NCBI GenBank assembly: GCA_910585505.1
Contig: CAJUFF010000155.1
Span: 1 to 6,383 of the forward strand
Reading direction: 5' to 3'
DNA: 6,383 bases
Source: an uncultured Ruminiclostridium sp.
GTDB taxonomy: Bacteria > Bacillota > Clostridia > Oscillospirales > Ruminococcaceae
The translations under genes and the position numbers were made by a program. Shown here piece by piece: positions 1 through 6,329 of the stretch (positions are counted from its first letter, which is position 1; the number at the start of each line of letters is the position of its first letter). A model generated the notes under the pieces. That model was not told the origin of the DNA. It saw only the letters and a list, made by a program, of their open reading frames with translations, and made no database searches.

Positions 1-2
1 AA

Positions 3-53
3 CTCTGTTTTGACTGTAGACTTTGTTATATTTTGTCTACAGTCAAAACAGAG
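3..53. repeat. Perfect 19-bp inverted repeat (hairpin)
   Basis: Arms 3-21 and 35-53 are exact reverse complements (CTCTGTTTTGACTGTAGAC on the left) around a 13-nt AT-rich loop. No T-run follows the stem on the plus strand (next bases are ATCAGTATAAAAAG), so it is not a textbook intrinsic terminator in that direction. The minus-strand exit lies at the window edge and cannot be judged. It may be the 3' end or terminator of a gene to the left, or an intergenic palindromic element. A similar hairpin closes the right end of the window (6330-6383). Confidence 0.85.
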
Positions 54-82
54 ATCAGTATAAAAAGCTTTTTGAAATTTTG

Positions 83-111
83 TTGAAAATTCTTCCAAAA
101 CCCTTTAAAAT
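83..111 (+). promoter_or_regulatory. Possible second upstream promoter
   Basis: TTGAAA (83-88) and TAAAAT (106-111) are separated by 17 nt, an acceptable sigma-A spacing. The surrounding DNA is so AT-rich that such pairs arise easily by chance. This one is clearly weaker than the promoter at 124-152, and the AT tract here may instead act as an UP-like element for that promoter. Confidence 0.25.
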
Positions 112-123
112 AAGCTTTTTTTG

Positions 124-152
124 TTGACTTTGCTGTCGAAAAATGTTATAAT
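124..152 (+). promoter_or_regulatory. Strong sigma-A-type promoter with extended -10
   Basis: The -35 box TTGACT (124-129) matches the consensus at five of six positions. A 17-nt spacer leads to a perfect -10 box TATAAT (147-152), preceded by the extended-10 TG at 144-145. AT-rich DNA lies just upstream. Transcription should begin at about 158-160. The first credible coding start downstream is at 569, so the transcript has either a leader of about 410 nt or an independent small RNA at its 5' end. This is the best promoter in the window. Confidence 0.75.
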
Positions 153-159
153 GATTATA

Positions 160-554
160 ATTGTAATAATATTATTTAATATGAAATAAATATCAAAAAA
201 CGGAATTTTAAAGCGCAGCTTAAACAAGCTGTCCGAATTGAGAAGCAATCCCGAGGTTCATTAAAGAATTTTTGTCATCCGCCGAACCGAGTGACGGGTC
301 CCGCCGCCTAATGCTCATACCAAGTCTTTAATTAAGGCAACACCGCACAATGATTGTGTGTGGATTGCGCCGTCAGGCGGTTATTGCGGGATATTTCCTT
401 AAGTTATAGAATTGATAAAGATTGCGATAAAACAGCAATTAACAAGATAGACATTTATCACCACGATTCCGCAAAATAAAAATGAAAACAGGTAGAATAA
501 AGCACTTCTACGTGCTGCAATGACAATATGAAATAGAATTACGAATCGAGATTC
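160..554 (+). other. Non-coding leader with several inverted repeats; possible structured RNA
   Basis: No open frame here looks protein-like. The stretch follows a strong promoter and contains a chain of possible stems: CAGCTT/AAGCTG (216-231), nested CCCG/CGGG and GGTTC/GAACC (250-298), TTAAGG/CCTTAA enclosing smaller hairpins (332-402), ATTGC/GCAAT (421-439), AGCAC/GTGCT (501-516) and CGAAT/ATTCG (542-555). A pairing of TTAAAG (208-213) with CTTTAA (326-331) could close the first half. Individual 5-6 bp stems occur by chance, so only the accumulation and the promoter make an RNA plausible. I could not match it to a riboswitch, T-box, 6S, tmRNA, SRP or RNase P RNA from visible motifs. It could also be decayed intergenic DNA. 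Confidence 0.35.
332..402. repeat. 71-bp quasi-palindromic element with imperfect inverted ends
   Basis: The left end begins TTAAGGCAACACCGCACAA. The reverse complement of the right end begins TTAAGGAAATATCCCGCAA, so about the outer 19 bases are imperfect inverted repeats. Inside are a CACAA/TTGTG hairpin (346-358) and a CGCC/GGCG hairpin with a GTCA loop (368-379). This shape fits a small palindromic intergenic repeat or MITE-like remnant, or the folded core of an RNA. Only one copy lies in this window, so repetitive status is not shown. Confidence 0.35.
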
Positions 555-559
555 GGAGG
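542..559 (+). promoter_or_regulatory. GNAT ribosome binding site next to a small hairpin
   Basis: GGAGG (555-559) is a near-ideal Shine-Dalgarno sequence for the ATG at 569. The inverted repeat CGAAT/ATTCG (542-546 and 551-555, CGAG loop) ends on its first G, so a folded leader could slightly restrict ribosome access. The stem is only 5 bp. The binding site is secure; regulation by the hairpin is speculative. Confidence 0.55.
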
Positions 560-568
560 ATGAAACCA

Positions 569-1054
569 ATGAAGATTAGAAAAGCAGCAGAGCATGAGCT
601 GTTGAAATTGTGGGGATATGAAAGTATTCATACCGCTTCTTCCAATGCAAAATTCTTTTGCGGCAATATAAAAAGAGGGAACGCCGAATTTTGGATGCTC
701 GACTATGATGGAGAACCTGTTGGAGAGTTGTATGTTTTCTATGACCTTGAGGATAAAGATTTTGCAGATGGGAAAAGAACTGCATATCTTTGTGCATTTA
801 GAGTTAGAGCGGATTTCCGCGGTCAGGGATTAGGGACAAAGCTGATCCGCCACGTGATGGAGCACATAAAGGATTTGGGATACCAAAGGATATCTATTGG
901 TGTGGACGCCACAGATATGGCTAATATTCGTTTATATAAGCGGCTTGGTTTTACAATAAAGGTAAAAGAGTGTACGGAAGATCCTTGCGACAGAGACGAA
1001 AATATGCGGCCGAAAGCATGTCCTTGCTTTTGGCTGTTATATAAAGAGGTCTAA
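569..1054 (+). CDS. GNAT-family N-acetyltransferase
   Basis: This 161-residue protein should transfer an acetyl group from acetyl-CoA to an amine on an unknown substrate, probably in the cytoplasm, as no signal peptide or membrane segment is visible. The acetyl-CoA pyrophosphate loop (motif A) is RGQGLG at residues 84-89, within RVRADFRGQGLGTKL. The late GNAT signature DATDMANIRLYKRLGF spans 113-128. Length is normal for a single-domain GNAT. I chose ATG 569 because GGAGG (555-559) lies 9 nt upstream. The in-frame ATG at 560 directly abuts that site and would leave no spacing. The C-terminal part carries four cysteines (C135, C140, C151, C153), not a general GNAT feature. Substrate cannot be predicted; antibiotic, small-molecule and protein acetylation are all open. 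It is separated by 160 bases from the cell-wall genes and is probably functionally unrelated. Confidence 0.9.
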   Translation: MKIRKAAEHELLKLWGYESIHTASSNAKFFCGNIKRGNAEFWMLDYDGEPVGELYVFYDLEDKDFADGKRTAYLCAFRVRADFRGQGLGTKLIRHVMEHIKDLGYQRISIGVDATDMANIRLYKRLGFTIKVKECTEDPCDRDENMRPKACPCFWLLYKEV

Positions 1055-1201
1055 TATCAATCTTTGGTCATCCGTATATTTATCCTTACCTTTGACGGGA
1101 AACACATGGGGAAGCTCAGCAGACAGGGAATCGAAATCTATTGTTTTGGCGGAAAGACAGACCTGCTCGGCAGCGGCTATAAAACACATCAAAATATATG
1201 A
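1055..1201 (+). pseudogene. Possible 3' remnant of a lost gene
   Basis: In the same frame as the GNAT gene, beyond its stop, codons stay open from 1055 to a TGA at 1199-1201. The translated tail looks protein-like, for example FDGKHMGKLSRQGIEIYCF followed by GGKTDLLGSGYKTHQ. The spaced glycines and aromatic residues resemble short beta-hairpin surface repeats, but I cannot assign a family. An ATG at 1106 would give only 31 residues and has no good ribosome binding site. The most economical reading is the tail of a gene whose front was deleted. Chance open frame is the alternative, since the stretch is only 48 codons. Confidence 0.25.
1154..1183 (+). promoter_or_regulatory. Weak candidate promoter for the cell-wall gene pair
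   Basis: AAGACA (1154-1159, four of six -35 consensus bases) and TATAAA (1178-1183, five of six -10 bases) are separated by 18 nt. Transcription would begin near 1190, giving a leader of about 25 nt to the ATG at 1215. No better pair is visible in the gap after the GNAT gene. Read-through from the upstream promoter is the alternative, as no clear terminator separates the genes. Confidence 0.3.
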
Positions 1202-1214
1202 GGAAAATTTACAT

Positions 1215-2852
1215 ATGAAAATAAAGATTACAGCGTTGGCGGCGGCAATCAGCCTGTTTTTATGCGGCTGCGGAAGCGAACCTTCAGACGTTCTGATAAA
1301 TGCCGACGATTATCACGGTATACTTGCAGTGGAGGAAAGCACCTCGGTTACAGCCGCACTTATGCCTCCGACGGTACCCGAAACTGTAAACACAAGTCCC
1401 GACCCAACCAATTCCGACTACACGCAGGATATCGGGGAAGAGGACTCTTCTTCGGCGGAAGAAACCGAAGCAAGCAAGACTGCGGAAACAACGGAGTCCG
1501 AGAAATTGACCTCCGTTCCCCTTTCGGAATCCGGAACCGAAACCGAGCCGAATACCACACCTACCACTCCGTCCTTCACCACTTCTACAATTATGGAGCC
1601 TGCAACTGAAGAAACCACAGCCCCACCGGTAATAACAACGACGGAAACCACAACCGAGGCGTCGGCGGAAACAACCGCAGCAACTGCCGCTGAATCGTCC
1701 GCAACCGAGCCTTCCTTTATATTTGAAACAGTCGGCAGCGATTATAACGCTCTTAATTACAGTGAGGTAAAAGGCGTTTGGATATCCTATCTTGAGCTTA
1801 CGTCTCTTTTAACGGGAAAAACCGAATCCCAATTTACCGATTCTATCCGAAAAGCTTTCCAAAACTGCGCTGCAATGGGACTTAACACCGTTTTCGTCCA
1901 TGTTCGCTCTCACGGAGACGCGTATTATAGATCCGATTTATATCCTTGGTCAAAATACGTGACAGGAACCATCGGACAAGCGCCCGATTTTGACCCTCTG
2001 GATATAATGGTAAGGGAAGCTCACGCGTTGAATCTGTCTTTTCAGGCATGGATAAATCCTTACAGGTTATGCGGCGTTTCCGATATCGGAAAAGTTTCCG
2101 AGGACTATCCCATAGGAAAATGGTATAAAACCTCGGAGGGCGACAGGGTTGTGGCGGAAGGCTCCTATTACTATCTGAATCCCGGTTATGCCGAAGCCAA
2201 CGAGCTTATAGCGGCGGGAGTGAAAGAGATAGTTTCATACTACAATGTTGACGGAATACACATTGACGATTATTTTTATCCCACCACCGACGCTTCTTTT
2301 GACAAAAAAGCGTTTTCCGCCGCAGGATACGGTTCTCTTACCGCTTTCAGAACGGATAACTGCACCAAAACAGTAAAATCATTATATAAAGCGGTAAAAG
2401 AAGCCAATCCTACCGCCCTGTTCGGCATTGCCCCGCAGGGAAATATCCAAAACAATTATGATTATATGTATGCCGACGTAAAAACATGGTGCGCAGGCAG
2501 CGGCTACATAGACTATATTATGCCGCAGATATATTTCGGTTTTAAGAACAACAGCCAGCCATATGCAGAAGTGCTCTCGGATTGGCAGGCGATGGTATCT
2601 GGCGGAGGGGTAAAGCTGATTCCCGGATTGGGCGTATACAAGATAGGAAACGAGGATTCCTACGGCGGTTCCGACGGAAAACATGAGTGGCAGAACGACG
2701 GCGAAATAATAAAAAGACAGATAATTGCCGCAGAGGAACAGCCCAATTACGGCGGCTTCGTCCTGTACAGCTATAACCACGTTTTTGCTCCCGATGCAAA
2801 CGCCACCGCTAAGTTAGCGGAAATGGAAGCGGTTAAAAATTATATAAACTAA
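1215..2852 (+). CDS. Lipoprotein with GHL10 (DUF187, DigH/YngK-like) glycosidase domain
   Basis: This 545-residue surface lipoprotein is a predicted peptidoglycan glycan hydrolase. Residues 1-19 are a lipoprotein signal: basic start MKIKI, hydrophobic core, and lipobox L16-C17-G18-C19 with C19 lipidated. Residues about 22-172 are a low-complexity Ser/Thr/Glu linker that can span the cell wall. The GHL10 TIM barrel runs from about 185 to the end. Its hallmarks are KGVWISYLEL (186-195), HVRSHGDAYY (229-238), AWINPYR (278-284), DGIHIDDYFYP (346-356), GIAPQGN (404-410) and MPQIYFGF (436-443). E. coli DigH, of the same family, cleaves denuded peptidoglycan glycans. I chose ATG 1215 because it has GAGGA (1200-1204) 10 nt upstream and exposes the signal at the N-terminus. 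An in-frame ATG at 1092 would bury it behind 41 residues. Stop is 40 bases before the amidase gene, so the two are probably one operon. Exact bond specificity is not proven. Confidence 0.9.
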   Translation: MKIKITALAAAISLFLCGCGSEPSDVLINADDYHGILAVEESTSVTAALMPPTVPETVNTSPDPTNSDYTQDIGEEDSSSAEETEASKTAETTESEKLTSVPLSESGTETEPNTTPTTPSFTTSTIMEPATEETTAPPVITTTETTTEASAETTAATAAESSATEPSFIFETVGSDYNALNYSEVKGVWISYLELTSLLTGKTESQFTDSIRKAFQNCAAMGLNTVFVHVRSHGDAYYRSDLYPWSKYVTGTIGQAPDFDPLDIMVREAHALNLSFQAWINPYRLCGVSDIGKVSEDYPIGKWYKTSEGDRVVAEGSYYYLNPGYAEANELIAAGVKEIVSYYNVDGIHIDDYFYPTTDASFDKKAFSAAGYGSLTAFRTDNCTKTVKSLYKAVKEANPTALFGIAPQGNIQNNYDYMYADVKTWCAGSGYIDYIMPQIYFGFKNNSQPYAEVLSDWQAMVSGGGVKLIPGLGVYKIGNEDSYGGSDGKHEWQNDGEIIKRQIIAAEEQPNYGGFVLYSYNHVFAPDANATAKLAEMEAVKNYIN

Positions 2853-2892
2853 AAACAGAGAGACGGAAAAAACCGGAGGAACGTTTTAAGCT

Positions 2893-5800
2893 ATGAAGTT
2901 AAAGTTGAAAATAAAAAGAATTATTGCTGCGGCTATGGCTTGTCTGATGTGCCTGACTTCTCTTCAAGTCTATGCCGAGGAAGAAACCGAAACGCAGGAG
3001 CATACAGATGAAGTGCAGGACGATGTTACGGAACAGCGTCGCGTGGTGACCAACTTCACAATGCCCAAAAATCAGCGCGCCACCATAATCACCCCTTCGG
3101 TGGATTATCTTAACGGAGGACAGACGGACGAGGAAACGGTTCGCGCGGAGCTTGACGTTCTTTTTGACAGCCTGTCCGAGATAGGTCTCAACGCCGTATA
3201 CATAAATACCGTTTGCGACGGAAAAGCCTATTACAGTACGGACATGAATAATGTGGACGTAACCGACTATTCCGCCATTGCTCTTGAAAAGGCATATGAA
3301 CATAATTTCAGAGCATATATGGTATTTGATATGGGCTATGCTCTGGCAAACAGAGACGAAGGCGCGGAAGTTCTGGACGGCCTTATTTCCAATGCTCACC
3401 GTTTCGCTTTGAGATACAGATGCGACGGTATTGTTATTGCCGATTATTACTCCTCAAAAGACGCCGACAGCTATGCCGAATATATGAAAAAAGGCTCAGG
3501 AGTCGGATACGATAACTATCTTTACGATACCAACGAGCTTTATTTCAAAACCGTAAGCGATGTTATACATATAACCGACAACACACTTCCCGTCGGTATG
3601 CTTGTGACGGATATGTGGGCAAATTCTTCCTCCAACGAAGAAGGAAGCGCGACTCAGGATCCCGTACAGGCGCTTTACGACGGCTTTTCCGATACCAAAA
3701 GATATATAAGCCGCGGTTATGCGGACTTTTGCCTTGTGATGGCCTACGGATCTATTACCAGCAGTACGCTTCCCTTCGAGGAGGTAACGGGTTGGTGGGA
3801 CGAGTTGTCGGATAAGTATGGCATAACCATGTATATTATACATTTTAATGAGCGTCAGGGCGAAGGCATGGAGGGCTGGGGCTCGGTGGATCAGATTCTG
3901 AAGCAGCTTTCGGTTTCAAAGGAGCTTCTTTCCTTTGGAGGAAGCGTGTTCCATTCCTGCGCGGATCTTATTATAGATACCTCGCTTAAGGAAAACATAA
4001 TAAAGTTTTACGGTGATCAGATAAATGAGGAATCATTGTTCGAGGAACTGAAAATGCAGTCTCCTTCTCAGCTAAGCTTTGACACCTACGAGCCTTATGT
4101 AGACTTTATGGGTACCTTTGACGAAAACTTCGACGTTTACTATAACGGCAAAAAGGTAACTTTGAACAGCGCAGGGAACTTCTATTTTGAAGAACCCTTG
4201 GAAATAGGCATGAACAGCTTTACCTTTGAGCACAAAGACAAAGTCTACACCTATAAAATACAGCGAAAGATAATAGTGCTGACCGATCTGGACGAATCCA
4301 TTGAGGACGGCAAGAACTTAAGCGTAAACGGAGGCACTAAAATTGAGATTTCCTGCACCGCCTATAAGGGAGCGACGGTTACCGCTACCCTTAACGGAAA
4401 GACCATAAGCCTTAAGGAAAGCGAAGGTAAGCAGGATTCCGATATCAACAGCGCCTACACAAGATTTACCGGCACCTACACCGTTCCCGAAGGAATTATT
4501 TCTCAGGAGCAGGATCTGGGTAAAATCTCGGTTTACGCGGAATACAGCGGATATTCCGGCTCTCTTTACGGCGCCTCTGTAAAGGTATTGGCTCTTCCCG
4601 AGCCTCCAAAAGTCGACATAAACGTGGATATGGGAGACCAGAGCACCGCGGGCAGCGGCGAAGTGGTAGGTACTATTGACCCAATAAGGACGGAAGACGA
4701 AACGGTACAGTATGTAAAGGTTGCCAACGACTACACCATCGTATACAACGGCTCTACTGCGGGTTCCATGCCCACTCCCGATTACGCCCAGCTTCCCGCA
4801 GGAACTTTGGACTATCTGCTTGCTGCGTCCGGAGACTATTACATAACCGAGTCCGACAAACGTTTTAAAAAGACGGATGTGACCTCCTTTACAGACACCG
4901 GTCTGGGCGACAATCCTCTTACGGTAAATTCGGTGGGCAGTTATAACGGCTCTTCCTATATAAAATTCGGTTTAAAGTGGAAAATAAGCTATAACATTGA
5001 TTTTGTCGGAAACAATTACTATTCCGGCGGCGACGGCGGTTTCAATCTTTACGACTTTACCGCCACGCAGGTACACATAACCTTTGATAACGTTACCTCG
5101 GTAACCAAGCTGCCCAGCTTTGAGAATAACTATGTTTTTAGCGGAGGAAAATGGGAAACGGTTACCGTAAACGGCATACCCAAGTTCAAGCTGGTGCTGG
5201 ATCTCAGGCAGAAGGGTGTTTATATGGGCTGCGGGGCGACTTATAACGAAAACAAGGAGCTTGTGCTGTCATTCGGAATACCCACAAACAACCTGTCCAA
5301 TATGACAATCGTTATTGATCCCGGACATGGTTACTGCAAATCCTCAACTCTTTTCGATCCGGGCGCGGTGGGCTTTATCACCGAGTACGAGGCCAATTCG
5401 GGCATAGCCAAGGAGCTTGAAAGTCAGCTTAAGGCTTTAGGCGCCAATGTCATAAGAATAAAGACCGACAGCGATTTTGTTCTTACCGCACAAAGACCCG
5501 CTTATGGGCGAGGCTACGGCTGCGATCTGTTTATTTCCATTCACTCCAACAAGATTCCGGGAAATCCGTCGGTAAGGGGCACGGAGGTTTACTACTTCAC
5601 ACCTTACAGTCAGCCTTTGGCGGCGGCGGTTTCCTCTCAGATAGCCGATTACTTTACCAATAACGTTTACTCGGACGGTGCGGATAAGAACAGGGGCGCG
5701 AAATGGAGCTACTACTGGGTAACGCTTCAGCAGGATTTCCCGTCGATAATGATTGAAACGGGATTTGTTACCAATGAAGAAGACGCTTTGGCTATGGCGA

Positions 5801-6054
5801 ATGCCGAGCATCAGAAAAATATTGCTTCAAGGATAGTCAAGGGTATTCAGAGCTATATAAACCGCAGCGATATTTCTTACAGCAGCAACGCTTCCACTGT
5901 TGTGGAGGGCTTAGGTTCGTTTGAAATTGAGTTTGACGATAATGAAACGACGGCAGGAACCGATGATGGTATTTCCGACGCTTTTTCTACCGAAACGACG
6001 GAGGAGAGCTCCGAAAGCGAGCCGGTGGGAGAGGGAAGTACTGAGGAAAATTAG
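2893..6054 (+). CDS. Secreted GHL10-like/Amidase_3 fusion: N-acetylmuramoyl-L-alanine amidase
   Basis: This 1053-residue exported protein should cleave the MurNAc-L-Ala bond of peptidoglycan. Residues 1-28 form a signal peptide ending V-Y-A. Residues about 60-380 form a GHL10-like barrel: PSVDYL (68-73), NTVCDGKAYY (105-114), DGIVIADYY (178-186) and VMAYGS (282-287) align with the upstream lipoprotein, but most conserved polar residues are gone. Residues about 390-600 look like two Ig-like beta domains (YYNGKKVTL, then VTATLNGKTISL). About 605-800 is beta-rich and unassigned; its last part could be AMIN-like. The Amidase_3 domain (about 804-990) has zinc ligands H812 (DPGHG), E831 and H884 (SIHSN), and catalytic E955 (MIETGF). 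The tail (991-1053) is acidic and Ser/Thr-rich with no anchor motif. The start is supported by GGAGGA (2875-2880), 12 nt upstream. Amidase activity is well supported; glycosidase activity of the barrel is doubtful. Confidence 0.92.
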   Translation: MKLKLKIKRIIAAAMACLMCLTSLQVYAEEETETQEHTDEVQDDVTEQRRVVTNFTMPKNQRATIITPSVDYLNGGQTDEETVRAELDVLFDSLSEIGLNAVYINTVCDGKAYYSTDMNNVDVTDYSAIALEKAYEHNFRAYMVFDMGYALANRDEGAEVLDGLISNAHRFALRYRCDGIVIADYYSSKDADSYAEYMKKGSGVGYDNYLYDTNELYFKTVSDVIHITDNTLPVGMLVTDMWANSSSNEEGSATQDPVQALYDGFSDTKRYISRGYADFCLVMAYGSITSSTLPFEEVTGWWDELSDKYGITMYIIHFNERQGEGMEGWGSVDQILKQLSVSKELLSFGGSVFHSCADLIIDTSLKENIIKFYGDQINEESLFEELKMQSPSQLSFDTYEPYVDFMGTFDENFDVYYNGKKVTLNSAGNFYFEEPLEIGMNSFTFEHKDKVYTYKIQRKIIVLTDLDESIEDGKNLSVNGGTKIEISCTAYKGATVTATLNGKTISLKESEGKQDSDINSAYTRFTGTYTVPEGIISQEQDLGKISVYAEYSGYSGSLYGASVKVLALPEPPKVDINVDMGDQSTAGSGEVVGTIDPIRTEDETVQYVKVANDYTIVYNGSTAGSMPTPDYAQLPAGTLDYLLAASGDYYITESDKRFKKTDVTSFTDTGLGDNPLTVNSVGSYNGSSYIKFGLKWKISYNIDFVGNNYYSGGDGGFNLYDFTATQVHITFDNVTSVTKLPSFENNYVFSGGKWETVTVNGIPKFKLVLDLRQKGVYMGCGATYNENKELVLSFGIPTNNLSNMTIVIDPGHGYCKSSTLFDPGAVGFITEYEANSGIAKELESQLKALGANVIRIKTDSDFVLTAQRPAYGRGYGCDLFISIHSNKIPGNPSVRGTEVYYFTPYSQPLAAAVSSQIADYFTNNVYSDGADKNRGAKWSYYWVTLQQDFPSIMIETGFVTNEEDALAMANAEHQKNIASRIVKGIQSYINRSDISYSSNASTVVEGLGSFEIEFDDNETTAGTDDGISDAFSTETTEESSESEPVGEGSTEEN

Positions 6055-6189
6055 GATTGGGATGACGGTATAGTGTTTGATCCTTTTGGGTGAGAGATTT
6101 TTGGTTTTTTGAGGTACAGTGAGTGGGGGAATGCTTACCGCAAGAGACTTTTTCTGAAGTTGTTTTTCTTTTTTAAAAAATTATTTTAT
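6055..6189. other. Non-coding spacer after the amidase gene
   Basis: No gene is visible. The stretch is T-rich with several T-runs and a TTTTTTAAAAAA palindrome near 6171-6182. I see no strong GC stem directly before any plus-strand T-run, so the end of the amidase transcript is more likely at the hairpins further right. Confidence 0.5.
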
Positions 6190-6222
6190 ACCGCCTCGGT
6201 GCAAAACCGCTCCCGTGGCGGT
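6190..6222 (-). terminator. Possible leftward intrinsic terminator
   Basis: ACCGCC (6190-6195) pairs with GGCGGT (6217-6222), with GGT/ACC (6198-6200 and 6206-6208) able to pair inside. Read on the minus strand, the stem is followed by TATAAAATAATTTTTT, a T-rich tail suited to terminating a transcript arriving from the right. On the plus strand no T-run follows. No minus-strand gene is visible in the window, so any gene it serves lies beyond the right edge. Confidence 0.4.
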
Positions 6223-6290
6223 CTCAAGATAAAATCTAATTGGGAGAAGTATGTCCAACACACTTCTCCCAATTAGATTTTATCTTGAGA
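6222..6290. terminator. Perfect 29-bp hairpin, possible bidirectional terminator
   Basis: Arms 6222-6250 and 6262-6290 are exact reverse complements over 29 bases. The 11-nt interior can add a TGT/ACA mini-stem (6252-6254 and 6258-6260). The GC-rich part near the tip is GGGAGAAG/CTTCTCCC, followed by AATTAGATTTTATC on the exit side, which is moderately T-rich in both directions. It lies between the amidase stop and whatever is to the right, as expected for a shared terminator. No long T-run follows, and the stem is longer and more perfect than usual for an intrinsic terminator. Confidence 0.55.
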
Positions 6291-6329
6291 ATACATTCAT
6301 TACCCTCACCGCTTGGAATTACACACTAA

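Noticed and set aside
62..73. AAAAAGCTTTTT palindrome as an operator or terminator
   Set aside because: It is a short AT-rich self-complementary word expected by chance in this composition, with no loop and no clear link to a gene.
350..409. 19-codon frame starting at ATG 350
   Set aside because: It is short, lacks a ribosome binding site and lies inside the quasi-palindromic element, so it is probably chance.
160..554. Known riboswitch, T-box or 6S RNA in the leader
   Set aside because: I looked for characteristic conserved motifs and could not identify any, so no named RNA class is claimed.
560..568. ATG at 560 as the GNAT start
   Set aside because: It directly follows the GGAGG sequence with no spacer, while the in-frame ATG at 569 has a normal 9-nt spacing.
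1092..1214. N-terminal extension of the lipoprotein gene from ATG 1092
   Set aside because: It would place 41 unrelated residues before a clear lipoprotein signal peptide, while ATG 1215 has a good ribosome binding site and exposes the signal.
1262..1651. Alternative frames over the lipoprotein linker
   Set aside because: They arise from biased codons of the Thr/Ser/Glu-rich linker. The main frame is continuous with the signal peptide and barrel.
1590..1710. Repeated ACC/GAA-type triplets as a tandem repeat or CRISPR-like array
   Set aside because: They are irregular codon-level repeats coding Thr/Glu/Ser, with no constant repeat unit or spacer.
2382..2799. Minus-strand open frames opposite the lipoprotein barrel
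   Set aside because: The plus-strand frame encodes a conserved GHL10 domain here. The antisense translations have no recognisable domain and are shadows.
5437..5811. Minus-strand open frame opposite the amidase domain
   Set aside because: It overlaps the conserved zinc amidase on the plus strand and has no recognisable family.
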